NCBI RefSeq assembly: GCF_051020985.1 | Contig: NC_135010.1 | Span: 5,516,001-5,580,000, forward strand | From: Nomia melanderi | Taxonomy: Eukaryota > Arthropoda > Insecta > Hymenoptera > Halictidae | Direction of reading: 5' to 3' | DNA length: 64,000 nt | In this document: positions 1-12,619 of the stretch, in pieces | Position numbering within the stretch: the first letter of the stretch is position 1 | Layout of the letters: each line of letters starts with the position of its first letter | The notes under the pieces: generated by a model | Told to the model about the DNA's origin: nothing | The model's input: the letters and a program-made list of their open reading frames with translations, nothing else | Database searches by the model: none | Program-made: the position numbers and the translations under genes

Positions 1-102
1 TTGATTGTTGAATTAATTTAAATGCAATATTCTTTATAAAAATAATGAAATTAATATAAATTACTGCACAAGGAACTTATTAATATAATTAATAAATTTA
101 CA

Positions 103-2080
103 CTATTCAATTAAGTATTTGCTCCCAGAATGTGTCTCTACTTCTTCCATCATAGCGCTGTACCATGTATTAAGTTTCGTGTTATCTATGACATCGTGGA
201 AAGCTGTACAACCTTCTATACTTTTCAAAATTCCATAAACAGCAAGATCGGCTAAGTTAGGTCTTTCTCCTCCCATGAATCTACCACCACGATTTTTAAT
301 AGCATGTAACCATTTGTTGACATCGTCATAAAGAGATTGCCGAACATCATCCTTAAGATTATGTCTTTTTTTCAAACGTTTTGAAATCATCCACATAGCT
401 GTAGCGCCTATATTTATTATTATAAATCTTTCCCAAGCTGGAAAATATTCTTCCCATTTGCCAACCTAATAAACAAAAATTCATCACTTTTCAGTTTAGT
501 TTTAATAAATTTTATTCATAGCATATAATTTAATAAATGCATAATTAAGTACTGTAAGAGAAAACATTAAAGAATACACATCCAGAATCCTATTTTCATC
601 TGTAGAGCTTTGTTAAAGAAATATGTATACTTCAGAATACTTACTTTAGAAAACCAATTAAAGGTATCAAAAGCTTCATCAAGAGTCCTATACACATTTG
701 GTGAAAGGGTATGAACCAGGCTTTCATCTGCCCATTTCCTCCATTTACGCTCTTCTCTGAAAAAATACATTTAATTTTATTTCGTGCTTACTTTTTATTA
801 GAAATTATCTTTAATACATGTAGAATTTCATAGTTTCAGAAATTAATATATAGCTTCTATGTTAATTTTAATTTTAAATCTTGAATTAGTGATGCAGTGG
901 TACCTTGACTTACGAACTTAATTCGTTTCAGTTTGAAGTCTATATCTCGACGCCAAGTTTTCCATTATATTATAACTCAGAATTATAAAAGCATCATAGT
1001 TCATTTCTCGAAATTAAGTTCATATCTAGAGGTCAAAATGGAATATGAAAAAAGTTTGTATGTAGATACATTGGTTCATAAGTCAAGCTACCACATTAAA
1101 CTACATAACACTACTTACACAATATCATTGAAGTTCTTATTTTTTGGCAAAGATTCGTTATACATCAAGAAATATTTGTTCATAATATCGTATTTGAGTT
1201 TATCATGTTCATCATGCATTGCTATACTTGGATACCAATGTATTAACTCATCAATTTTTTGCGATTTATCTTTTAAATGCGATGCAATTAATGAAACAAT
1301 CATTGAGCTGTCATTTAATGGTTGAAAACCAGAATTGGTTTTAGCTAAAAGTATTGGTACTTTTCGGTAAGACGACCATGATATTTCTTTTCTTAATACT
1401 GGATCTACTTCCACAACATCATAAGATAGACCAAAATAATCCAAAAACACTCTGACCTGAAACATGTTTTTCTTTTATTAATTTTATTATAATCATTGTG
1501 TTTTCTTATTCTGAAAAAGGAAGTATAACTCAATATTTAATAAGATTTTATTTAAATTAGTCATTTCACCTTAGTTTTCATTTTCCACTTAGCAAATTTA
1601 CATGGATACCTTACCTTACAACAAAAAGGGCAGGTTTGATATTGAAAAAGGGTTAACTTCAATCCGCTTGTGTCTGTGGGTGAAATAATCTAAAATAAAA
1701 ATAAATTGTTATAATATGTAGCTAATATTCGTATATAATTTGTGTACATGTTACTGAAACATTACACATAATTATTAATAATGTTGACAAACCTGTCTTG
1801 AAACTGGAACTTGTGGTTTCGCTTCCAGTACTTGAATTTCCCGTTTTGTCCCTTCAAGATGATACGTTTTAGATTTCTCAATATTGGAATAAATAGAATA
1901 ACCTGTCGCAGTGAGAGCCCCGACAGTCATTCCAATTAGACTCGCTTTTAGTACAGTTTTTTTTCTTGTAAAGGGTTGAGTGGTCGATGAGAAACTTTCG
2001 TTTCTTCTTGGGCATTTTAGAATATATTTAAAAGTATGAAAATTTTGTGACAATTTTAACGATTTCGTTAGAACAGACAT
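103..2080 (-). CDS. PTGES2: Prostaglandin E synthase 2 homologue (Su(P)-like), 5 exons
   Basis: Exons on the minus strand are 1793-2080, 1615-1689, 1119-1456, 645-756 and 103-465, all with GT-AG introns. They join to 1,176 nt, which is 391 codons plus a stop and close to the usual size of the family. Residues about 46-65 form a single hydrophobic segment, consistent with a membrane-anchored N-terminus. Exon 2 ends in the thioredoxin/glutaredoxin-type motif CPFC (about residues 116-119). It is followed by VRVFLDYFGLSYDVVEVDP and the glutathione S-transferase-like C-terminal part with FMGGERPNLADLAVYG. Family members isomerise prostaglandin H2 to E2 in vitro, but the physiological role in insects is uncertain; the fly orthologue is Su(P). 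The start codon at 2080 is the first ATG of the frame. The gene is divergent from the phosphatase at 3128. Identity is sure; the splice sites are inferred by eye and are phase-consistent. Confidence 0.93.
895..1096. mobile_element. Pogo/Tigger-like MITE in PTGES2 intron 3
   Basis: The left end reads CAGTGGTACCTTGACTTACG. The right end is its imperfect inverted complement, finishing AAGTCAAGCTACCAC. The element lies wholly inside the intron 757-1118. The CAGTGGTACCT-type terminus is typical of pogo/Tigger non-autonomous elements, which target TA. The interior contains no coding capacity worth noting. Confidence 0.65.
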
Positions 2081-3127
2081 TATAAATACTTATTAACTAT
2101 TATATGCTTAGTTTTAAGTAGATTAATTATTTAAAAACACTTAGTAAACGAATATTTCTGTCACTAGAGTGACATAACATAGTAATGAAAAAGAAGTAGG
2201 AAGAGGTTACGGACAAAAATTGATACAGACATTTATCTATGAAATTTTCATTTAAATTAAATTGATGAAATAATAAAAAAATATTACTTCGATAATATCA
2301 AGAGTTTATCAATATTATATTTGCCTCAATTTGAATATAAAAATTTAATATCTGTCATTGATTATACAAATACCACAAAGGACACATAAATGTAAAATTT
2401 TCAAAATAGTTTAGAACGCCACGATACAAGTGCACATGGTACACAATATTTTTGATTCTTCGGTATAGAGTTTCCTCTTTCTCTTTTGTCTAGTACGTAG
2501 TTAATGGAAAAAATTGAATTCGTCTGTAAAATAGCAATTTTGAGAATACAATATAAAAAATTTCAGTAAAAGTTTCGCGTCTATGAGGCTACTCTGTGAG
2601 AAATTCTTGATGCACAATGACTTAAAAATCTTATAAATTTCTTTTGTATATGTACAAAAATATAAAATATGATAGCGATTATAATAAACATTGCTGCTTA
2701 TTGAACAGAAATTCTATTTATTTATAATATCTATATTAAAATCGAAAAATTAAAGTGTAATGAATTTTGAAATCCGTCTGTAAAAGCACAGACAAGGTAT
2801 AAAGAACCTTGCGTGTGGTAAAAGGAATAGAAATACTGTAAATTTTTGAATTTGAACATTTTGGGTTCTGCTGTGTTATTGGTGCCAATTTTTTTTGCGT
2901 TTTGTATGGTCAATCTTCAATATAAAGTGTGTATAAATGTGTAAGCCAACCAAATGGAGGCACATCATTTAACTATACATTGCATAATTGGCGCCACAAT
3001 TCAGTGTTACGAGGTTATCAGTTAATTTCTATTGTCGAAATCTAATCTCTAGACATAAAAATATTTTATATGAACAAAGTAACACAAGTCATTAATAATT
3101 GTTAAAGTAACAAAATAACATTAAAAA
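2081..3127. promoter_or_regulatory. Divergent intergenic region between PTGES2 and PUDP start codons
   Basis: This 1,047-bp AT-rich stretch separates two start codons on opposite strands, so it must hold both promoters and both 5' UTRs. I see no TATA box or known motif that can be tied to either start. No reading frame here resembles a protein. Confidence 0.5.
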
Positions 3128-4844
3128 ATGTCGCAGAATAAATTAGAAAGTGTTACACATTGCATTTTTGATATGGATGGACTGTTGCTCGGTAAGCAAT
3201 GTAATTTGGTCGATATTGTATAAAGTCATATTGTACATACCTATATGCTCCAAACTAATGTCAAATAATTTAATTACAATTGAAAAAATAATCTAATTTA
3301 ACGTCAGTAGTTAGGCAGGATTATTTAAAAAATATTTATTTTTCTTTCACAAGATCAACTTTTTTATTAACATTTTTATGAGACATTACACCTTGAATTA
3401 ATCTGTAGATAAGTTTATATTTAGTTATACGAATAATTTTGTTTTGTCTATGCACGTATAGTAATGAATAAAACCTCAATGGCAATTATTAAGAAATATG
3501 AGGAGTATAAATTAAAGTACCCTACACATCTGTATGAGTGGATTCTACAGTCAATGAAGGGGGTAAAAAAGCACTTATCATGTGTGAGTTTGCATGTGCT
3601 TCACTTTTAATCTTTTGGGGAAGTTTCTGATTAACATACGATTTATAAATCTTAATTTTTAAATGAATAAATTAAATAGATTTTATCTATTATATTAATA
3701 GTATAAATAATCTTTTATCAAAAACTTAATAGATACGGAGTTACTATACTCGAAAGCTTTTAATCACATCACAAATCGTTATGGCAAGGAATTTACATGG
3801 GAGCATAAAGGAAAGATCATGGGCATGAAAACTAACGCTTCTGCTCAAGCAGTACTCGAAATGTTGTCTATACCATTGACAGTGGAAGAATTTGGAGCTG
3901 AGTTACTTCAATTGTATCAAGAATTATTTCCTACTGCAAATCTAATGCCAGGTAATAACTATATCCCAATGTAGAATCTTGGAGAATCTTCCAACCAAAT
4001 TATATGCGAATAAGTTGCATGTGTAATTTTGTATAATAATTACAAAATAAGCATAACAAAAAAAAACTCCTTTGATAGAAAGTGCTAAATTTCATTTTCT
4101 ATACATGATTCATAATTAGGTGCTGAACGACTTTTGAGACACTTAAAGGAAAATAAGATTCCAATTGCATTAGCAACAAGTTCCAATAAAGAGAATTTTG
4201 AATTGAAAACTCAAAGGTGGACAGAAATATTCAATTTATTTGATCATAAAGTTCTTGGAAGTTCTGATCCTGAAGTTGTCAATGGTAAACCAGCACCAGA
4301 CATTTTTCTAATAGCTGCTAAACGTTTCTCTGATAACCCTGAGCCATCAAAGGTTTGTCAGATTATATTTTATATTATATTACATATTATAAGTTGTCTC
4401 ATAAATTCGCACCACAATGTGTTAATACTTCTCACGTTACATTTGTAATCATTGAGCGATACAAGTATGAACTGCTTCAGTTTAGTTAGTAGAATGTACT
4501 TGAGAGCGACAGGTCGTGAAATTCTAAAAATCTGATATTTAATAAAATATTATTTTATATGGCAGAAAAATAAATGGCACGAACTTATGGGACGAATATA
4601 TTAATTTGTAACCTTCCTCAAGATGATTGTATAATGAAATTCAATCTGTACGTTATATTTTTAGTGTCTTGTATTTGAGGATGCTCCAAATGGAGTAGAA
4701 GCAGCACTCAATGCTGGCATGCAAGTTGTCATGGTTCCAGATCCACTACTACCAAAACATTATATCAAAAATCCAACATTAATAATAAACAGTCTTGAAG
4801 AATTTAAGCCTGAAATGTTTGGTTTACCGCCTTTTAAAACATAA
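3128..4844 (+). CDS. PUDP: HAD-family phosphatase, pseudouridine-5'-phosphatase (HDHD1/Gs1-like), 4 exons
   Basis: Exons are 3128-3191, 3733-3951, 4120-4352 and 4665-4844, totalling 696 nt (231 aa), close to the family length of roughly 230. All four haloacid dehalogenase motifs are visible. Motif I is FDMDG, with nucleophile and acid/base Asp15 and Asp17. Motif II is the Thr/Ser in ATSSNK (about 114-115). Motif III is the Lys in NGKPAPDIF (about 151). Motif IV is FEDAPNG (Asp about 178). The helical cap follows motif I (LLDTELLYSKAFN). Members of this subgroup remove phosphate from pseudouridine 5'-phosphate, a product of RNA breakdown; the fly relative is Gs1l. Substrate is inferred from the subfamily. 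The gene runs tail-to-tail into POLA1 with about 700 bp between stop codons. Confidence 0.92.
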
Positions 4845-4962
4845 TGAATGTTTAACATAGATGACATGCTGGACAGGTGCATATAGTTTTAGCACATATA
4901 CTTTCGTATATGGTTACAAATGCAGATAGAAAATTTTAAAAATTTATATTTGTTGAAAATAT

Positions 4963-4968
4963 AATAAA
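4963..4968 (+). other. Poly(A) signal AATAAA for the PUDP homologue
   Basis: A canonical AATAAA lies about 120 bp after the phosphatase stop codon on the same strand. It is the first such hexamer there. Confidence 0.55.
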
Positions 4969-5369
4969 CCATGAATTTAACTTATTACATTATTTATTTT
5001 TCATACAAATATACAAAAATAAATTAGTTTCAAGTACTCCCTCTTATGTGTACAAATATTGGAATAAAGTACATATTCGGAGTAGCTCCGTATCATTTTA
5101 AAATAAGTGAAAACTAACGATTTTAAAACTGACACAATGCATATGCATGATAGAAAGCATCTCGTTGAACCTCTTATATTTTATGAAATTGTAGACATTA
5201 CATGTTATTAACATTATAATACAAACTGTGTTAACAGTGTAAAATTTGAATTGTAAACCAATAACGCTGCATAAGTTTCATAGTACAAATTCATCAAGTT
5301 TGTAGATATTCTCGTATATACGTAACAAATATTTCTGAAAAATGATAAACATTACACATTTTTCTTTTC

Positions 5370-5375
5370 TTTATT
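5370..5375 (-). other. Poly(A) signal AATAAA (minus strand) for POLA1
   Basis: TTTATT on the plus strand gives AATAAA on the minus strand about 170 bp beyond the polymerase stop codon. Other AT-rich hexamers are nearby, so the assignment is tentative. Confidence 0.4.
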
Positions 5376-5546
5376 TTACACATGTATAATAAATTCCTAA
5401 CATAAATTTATTCTACAAACATTCATTGTAAAAACATTGACCACATATGAGTATCTATTTTAACTTTTCATTTTTTTCTTTTAATAGCTCAAACTTCAAA
5501 GAAATATTTAGAAAGAACTTCATGTTATATATAACACTTATAGAAC

Positions 5547-8500
5547 TTACCAAATTTCATCGCTTGATCCATCAGATATGTCTAAGGCACCTGTATTAAA
5601 ATCTGTTGGCTTATATTGTGAATTGAAACCTGAAAATATTGTATCCAAACATACAACAGAAAATGCATTCCGACTCAATATCTTCTCCATTGCTTCTTTT
5701 AAAGAATCATATGCTGCTCTCATGCCATGTGGATATTGAGATAACAAATCTGAAAATATATTAAACTTTTTATTTTCTTTTTCACTTGAGATGTTTGTTA
5801 TGCAGAAAAATTTTAAATGCATACTTTTGTACTTTGATTGACTCACATCGAATAAATGAAGGTAAAAACACATTTGATTATAAAGTTTTGTTTCTGAAAA
5901 CTGTAAGACGATATTATACCTTTTAGCGTACTTAGAAATACGAATAAATCTAATTTGAACTTACTACTCTATGCAAATCAGCATCCCCACATTTTCTGCA
6001 GGTTGGATACTTTCTGTGGAATCCTAATGGAAGTATTTGTGTTCTTTCACCGCACAGTGGATTTTCGCATTCTAACCAACCATCGTAATATTCCGAAACT
6101 GCTTCTCGTACAGCAAGTGTCATTGCATTTTGTATAGCGTTTGCATATGTCCACGGTTTTACTGTACATTCTGAATTTGAACACAGAGCAAGTGATAATT
6201 GTTTACCAGCAGGCTATAAAATAATTTGTTTCAATGAACATGAAAACAATTAAAAAAGTTATTTAATTTATGTAGCTACTTACTGTTTCGACTATGATAT
6301 TTTTGAGTACGATTTCAGATTGACATTTTTCATCACTACAATTAAATTTTAAAGGAAGACAAAACCTGAATCTATCATCATTTACTAATAGTGGTATGTC
6401 GTTGTTGTCTTCTTCGTGTATCACTCTTTTAGATTTATATACATTTTCCAAACCTATTTGAGAAACGTGTTGTTTATAATTCTCAAGTGATTATTTATCC
6501 TAAAGAACGAGAAGAGAAGTGTACCTAAATTCTCAGCTAATAATACATCATCGATTCCTTCGATCGGTTCACAAATTCTCAATGCAATTGGAAATACTTG
6601 ACTTAACAAATAATAATTAACATCTATTTTCAAAGAATCGCTCTTTTTGTATTCGTCGATGTGGTATGCTCTTTCAGTTGCAGACTTCGACGTTCCATCC
6701 TAATACATAGTAAAATCGTTTACGTATCATAAATGTAACTATGACTTTAACGATACTAATTAATACAAACATCGCATATAATATATGGAACAGTGTCTCC
6801 AACTTTCCACATTCTACCGCCTTCCTTATTTAGTCTCAAAGCTACTTGCACATGAGCTTGTTTAGCATCTGGATATTCATTTGGATTTTTCGATAACTGT
6901 TTCGTAATGACTAACGATGACAGAGAAACTTGATTTTCGCGAACACTTTTTGCAACATTTTGCAACATACAGAAAATTTGTTCCAACCGGTTCTCATTCG
7001 ATTGATCAGAAAGTAACTGATCCAAAATTTTTCTAAAAAATATTAATAACAATAACAACAACAATAAACATTAAGTAACTACTTGAAAAAGTTTCTGCAA
7101 TATAAAATATAAATTTTTTACTGACTTTCCAACATCACAAGCTAACTGACACCAATCTCTTCTCACGATGTCCAAGCCTTTATGTTCTTGGGTTAAATCT
7201 ATTTGCCCATTAGGTAATTTTGTCATTGTAACCGCTGCATACTTTTTCTTCTGTAATAGTAATAAATAGCGAAACACGCCGTCGATATCTAATTCTACGC
7301 GCTTGTATAATTTATTCACTTCTTGTTTGATCTAAAAAGTTATTTTATTTTTAGATGTATCCAGTTGTTAAATACAGATATTTACAACAAAGACTTAATA
7401 GTTACCTTTTTTCCAACAGAAAAAACCTCTTCGTACTCTATTAAATTAGTATTTATCATAATAGAGTCAGTATCTCCATATATAACTTCATAATTCAATT
7501 TTTCAACAAGACTTTTCGTATGTTGTAAAATTTCTCGACCCTTAGCTATAACATTTTTTATATTTTATACATATATATCATAATACGATTATACAAATTT
7601 ACTTTATATTTTACCTGTCACTAGAGCAGCAAGTCCTTTAGCGTAAAATCTACAATGGGTTGCACCTAAACAACCATACATGGAGTTAGCAGTCAGTTTC
7701 AAAGCTAACTGCCTAATGTTATACTGCATTTTTAATTCGGGTGAAATATTTGTTGATTTCATTAATTTTTTCACTTCTACTCTACTCTCAACTAATTTGC
7801 GAATTTCTGTCGGTATCACGCCAGGCTCTAAATTTGATTCGGGTATAGCTAAATCCTAAAAATGCATTTATTTATAGCGAAATTGAACGCTTTATTAATG
7901 ATAATAAATATACTTACCCCGCTATCCGCATATGCAGCACCAGGTACAGTAGTAAAACATAAATTGTATTCTTGGATTATACTAGGGTACAAAGAATTAA
8001 AGTCCATCAATAAAATTAGCTTATCGTAAAATCCTTTTTTTGGCTCGAGAACCAAACCTCCAGCATAAGCTGCCTTCTTTTTCCCAGTATTTTCTAAATA
8101 CAATCCAATGTTATTTAAAAATGAAAGAAAATTTAACACATTAAATATTCATACCATTATTTTCAGCATTTTTCCCTTTCTTTGTAATTCTTTTATCTGG
8201 TGTTATATAATTCTTTATATGAAAAGCATGCATTAATAAATATTCATTTCTTTCTGCTCGACCTGCTGTCAATGTTCTTGATATAATATTCCCTGTAAAA
8301 GAGAATATACATGTTTCATTGAAGAAATATATCTAAACTTTATATATTTAATTATCTGCATACATACCAGCAATGCATGTAATTTGTAGTGCAAGTGGAA
8401 GAACATTAAGTTCAAGTACAATAGAAAGAATATACAATGCTTCTGTTAGCGTTATTTTAATTAAATTATCTATTTTATTTAATGCACCGTAAAATGACGC

Positions 8501-10926
8501 GCATTCCCCAGGCTTTATTTCCTTGCATTCTGTCTCCTTTTTCTTCAATACCTATGGTAGTAAATATAACTTACTTATATTTCTAATAAGCATATAACCT
8601 TTTTACATTATATTCCATGAATATTTATATAATATTTACTGCTGCGCAGAGAGATTGGAGATCGTAACTTCTAACTTTGAGATTTAATTCTTTAGCTGAA
8701 ACTTGTATATCACACATTGGACGACCAGCTAGTACTTGATTTAAAATTATTTTCCCCTAAAACATATTTAATATAATACATATTAAGAAGCGAACAGTAC
8801 ACTTGAGAATATATCAAATTATTTTAAAAATATAAAAATATGATATAATTGTAATTGAATAATTTCATTTTATGAAAGCTGCGATTTTAATATTGAAGTT
8901 CAAAGTTTTAGGTAAATAATATAATATACAATACTCTAATAAGGGGAGGCATGGAACGTCTTAATCTTCCGAGTCTACTCCAGTTTGAAACTTTTAAAGT
9001 GAACATTCTGTGCATTAATATATCGAATTGGAAGCCGCAATCATATCCAATCAACAAATCCGGATCTGCCGCATTCACTATTTTTAACAGTTGTTCGAGT
9101 AAATCTACTTCAGTATCAAATTTCATTACTTTAGTGTATGAAATATTTGAAAGCATTTCTCGTACTTGTCTCGGCCAAGGAGTATCGCGTGGATGCGTAA
9201 TTACTACAATAAAGAAATATTACATTGAACATCGAAGACATTATTCAATTTCGAATAATGTGAATTAACATACAACAAATATGTTCCTGAAATGGCGGTT
9301 TAGGAGGTTCCTTATCAACGTGGAATTTATGATGTATTAATATTGCAACCATGACCACCTCATTTTGTTGTGATTTAGAATTTAAAGATGTCCGTACATT
9401 TAAAGTCATTATCACCAATGGTGGTAAAGCTTGAGGCTCAGAACAAACAATTATATTTTCCATTTTCATACAGTTTGCCTGTTTAATTAAACAACTTATT
9501 AATAGTTTAAATTTAGCTTAAAGATAAATTATTTTTATAAATTAAATTATTATACCTTTATTTTACACCAACTAGTCTGCACACCAGTTGGCAGTGGGCA
9601 CTTGACATCTAACCAACATGGACCTTTAATATTTCTTTCTATTACAAGTAGTTCTAAAGGATTTACTGTCACCCCGAAAACACGTTCTATTGATGGTCCA
9701 GTATAGTCAGAAGGTATAGCCGGATAATGTGCTGAATATTTCACTTCTAAATATTCAGACACTGATGGTATACCTTCTTGTTCAAAAGCATAGTGTTTTG
9801 TCACCGTACTACAACGAAATTCTTTAATTCCTGATTTATTTGCAAATTGATTAAATTCATTATACACATCTTCCATTGAGTTTAGTTTGGGTTCTTCCTT
9901 ACTATCTTTAGATGACTTTATCTAAAATTTATACTTGTAACAATAATATATTCAATATTAAAACATATACTTCAATAAATATTTGTACACACATGCACTC
10001 TAGGAAGAAGATAAATTCTTCGTGGAATATTTTTCACCGTTAAACAGCAAGAGCAATATGTCTTTATAGATGGTACAAAAACTTTTCCAAATAAATATAC
10101 AACTCCGGGTTGTTTGTATGGATCTTCGTATGCGTCCCACCAATAAAATCTGAATACCTCTTCTTTATTTGCATTAGTTGTAAGTGGTAAAGGTAACTCT
10201 GTAGTATCTACTGATACTTGAACATTTTGTGTTTGCATTGAAAATTCAGTATCTAAGACTTTATTAAAATCTTCTGACTCAAACGTTTCAATATCTTGGT
10301 CCTTTATTTGAAAAATTGATTTACAGTTTTCATTCTCCGTATTAACGGGTGGTACTGATTTTTCAACGTGATTTGTAGATTCGTTCTCGAAATTTGTGCT
10401 GCAAAACTGTAATAAAGATAATGACTATAAAATCTGTAATTAATTTTGAAGAGTAAAATATTAAATAATTTAATTGCTCACATCACCAACAAATTGACTA
10501 AGATCTTCACTTCCTTCTTCAATTATTTGACTATTACTTTTTTCTTTAACATTATCTTTCAACTCTGCTTCAGATATTCTAGATGCCACTTGTGATTGAA
10601 CATCATCTTCATCATCAAAAATATCTTGACTACTACTATTTTCTAATCGACAAATTGATTCAATTTGTGTATTTATATGTGTTTTCTTGGGTGTATCACA
10701 TATTGTTAAATCTTCATTACCATTGTCACACTGCAGTTTTTTATGGACAGAAGTGAATCCTTGGTCCCGTTCTGCACAAGTACTTCTGGAATTATTATAA
10801 CAGTAATAATCTTGTATAGATAGTTATGATATAAATAATGAAATACTAAGTTTCGAGATACAAATTTTTTAAGATATGAATTTTGGACTAGAATGAATTA
10901 AGTTTGTAAGTCGAGATACCACTGTA

Positions 10927-10966
<40 letters not shown>

Positions 10967-11871
10967 GACGGCACATATACTAAAAAACAATTAATTACTT
11001 CTTATTAGTTCCAGAAGTAGTACAAAATTTGTTTCGAACAGTTCTTGGTTCTGACTTTTTTGGTGTATCATTCTTTTGCAATTCACACATTAAGTCTCCT
11101 AAAATATTGTCATCATCGAGTTTAACATCAGTTTTCTTTTTAGAAGGCATTTTCATTAACATATTTTGAATTGACCCTCTCTTTTTATCATCTATTTTAC
11201 TTTTCTTTGGACCAGAAAGTTTTTGTTTCCTTGCTTCTTGAATACTTTTATCATCCAAATCATCGTCGAAAATTTCTCTACCATCTTCCACATAACCGCT
11301 TTCCCCTTTAATGTACAACAATTTTCTTGTATCATTTCTGAATTATTTAAACTCTTATGCATTAACTAAAATTATTACCATCATCAATGATCCAATCATC
11401 ATTTTGTCTTCGTAATACAGTTTGATTATATTCTTTCTCATCAACTTCTTCATACACATTCTCCAAATCATCAACCTCATATTTATGTTTACTACCTTTT
11501 AATTGTTTCAATTTTTGTAAGGCTGACAGTCTTCCAGTTTTATCAACCTTCTGACGTTTAGTTCTACCTGCTGAGGATGCTAGATAATTTTATTAATAGT
11601 ATATATCACAAACATTTATAAACAAGTGTATTATGAATTCTTGGTTGATTTATGAAATTATATTCAAATGTTCAAAATTAATACTACAAGTAAAAGAAAA
11701 AGTAACAAGAAACATTATTCGCAAGAATGTATAGTAAGTAATAAGTAAAATGTTTAAATCTTATATATTATTCTATAATATAGATATTATGGAATGGTCA
11801 AACAATTTTTTGGAAGAAATTTATAAATATAAAAAATTGTTTTATAACTACTTACACTGTGTATCACTCAT
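5547..11871 (-). CDS. POLA1: DNA polymerase alpha catalytic subunit, 21 exons
   Basis: The exons I can place are 11856-11871, 11379-11579, 10999-11305, 10482-10785, 9999-10406, 9556-9921, 9274-9478, 8935-9203, 8640-8756, 8368-8551, 8155-8292, 7918-8093, 7615-7855, 7406-7545, 7126-7331, 6771-7032, 6525-6699, 6284-6453, 5965-6213, 5825-5900 and 5547-5749. They give about 1,470 aa, matching the family. The N-terminus carries the alpha-specific DDWIIDDG...GYVEDGREIFDDD region. Family B catalytic motifs follow: motif A DFNSLYPSIIQEYN (Asp about 869), the KLTANSMYGCLG helix, and motif C YGDTDS (Asp about 1002 and 1004). The C-terminal cysteine domain that binds the B subunit ends the protein; its CysB set (CENPLC...CRKC) is intact. 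The enzyme extends the RNA primers made by primase at replication origins. The 3' border of the exon at 9999 could instead be 9993. The exon at 5825 was chosen for phase. Confidence 0.95.
10845..10924. mobile_element. Truncated pogo/Tigger-like terminus in POLA1 intron
   Basis: The stretch ending GTAAGTCGAGATACCACTG is the inverted form of the terminus seen at 895. Only this one end is recognisable, and it abuts an ATT microsatellite. Confidence 0.5.
10926..10965. repeat. (ATT)n microsatellite, about 13 units
   Basis: An almost perfect run of ATT/TTA triplets lies in the intron between POLA1 exons 3 and 4, directly after the pogo-like terminus. Confidence 0.9.
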
Positions 11872-12008
11872 GATTATCAACAATAAATCGTTAAAACTCA
11901 GTACTATAAATTATTATAAATGATAGATTACAAGACAAAATATTATATTGAGGCAAAATATTCACAAAACCACTTATTTAAGGATTCAATGGCAGGTACG
12001 ATTGGTAC

Positions 12009-12052
12009 TTTCGGCGGGAGTTTTATCCAATTCGATATATTTCCTATCGATT
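12009..12052. promoter_or_regulatory. E2F-like and DRE-like motifs in the POLA1/Mff bidirectional promoter
   Basis: TTTCGGCGGGAG at 12009-12020 contains the GGCGGGA core of E2F sites. TATCGATT at 12045-12052 matches seven of eight bases of the DRE (TATCGATA). Both lie 140-180 bp upstream of the polymerase start codon. Fly replication genes, including the DNA polymerase alpha gene, are known to use DRE/DREF and E2F control, so the pairing makes biological sense. Function here is inferred. Confidence 0.45.
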
Positions 12053-12619
12053 ATTCTCGAAAAATATATCATAATAATTTTTGCATAGGATTATATTGCT
12101 AACTTCACTCGACAAGTTTGTGTTCAACGATCGACAAGCACATAAGCAAGTCGTACAAAGGTAACTTTTTTAACTTTAAAAAACGTGTATTTCACACATG
12201 TATTTGTTTAATATTACAAATATCATAGATAAATATAATTGATTTTACACCTATTCACATTTTGAATTCGTTGCGCAATAATTAAGGTTTCGTGTCGTCA
12301 TTATATTCTACTACTAACACATATCTACCATGTACATATTTATTGTAATCTTTCGTTAGTTTTTTCCATCTGTTTTTATCATTTTTTTTAAAGTTTATCA
12401 TATTAAGTAAATAATGATCGTTACATTTAAATTCTTTAACGTGGATATTTCGTGACTTGTATAAAAGTGTACAGTTTCTTTCGTCGTTACGTATATTCCT
12501 ATATTTTAAAATAATATTTTTTATTTGTACAAATTAATATAACCAATTTAATGGTAACTGATTTATATTTGTATGAGCCTAAATTGTAAGCTTCGAATTC
12601 TTAATATTTTTTAGTTACA

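Noticed and set aside
933..1325. 130-codon plus-strand frame
   Set aside because: It lies antisense to PTGES2 exon 3 and across the pogo-like element.
5955..6137. 60-codon plus-strand frame
   Set aside because: Antisense shadow of the POLA1 zinc-domain exon.
6455..6524. A possible 25-base intron (GTACAC...TTTAG) in POLA1
   Set aside because: Too short to splice. Using the acceptor at 6454 gives a 71-base intron and restores a conserved reading (LLAENLGLENVYK).
10926..10965. ATT run as a CRISPR-like or regulatory repeat
   Set aside because: A plain trinucleotide microsatellite; eukaryotic context.
11306..11337. Alternative start of POLA1 exon 3 at 11337
   Set aside because: It breaks the reading frame with exon 2; the acceptor at 11306 restores frame and the conserved WIIDDGESGYVEDGREIF.
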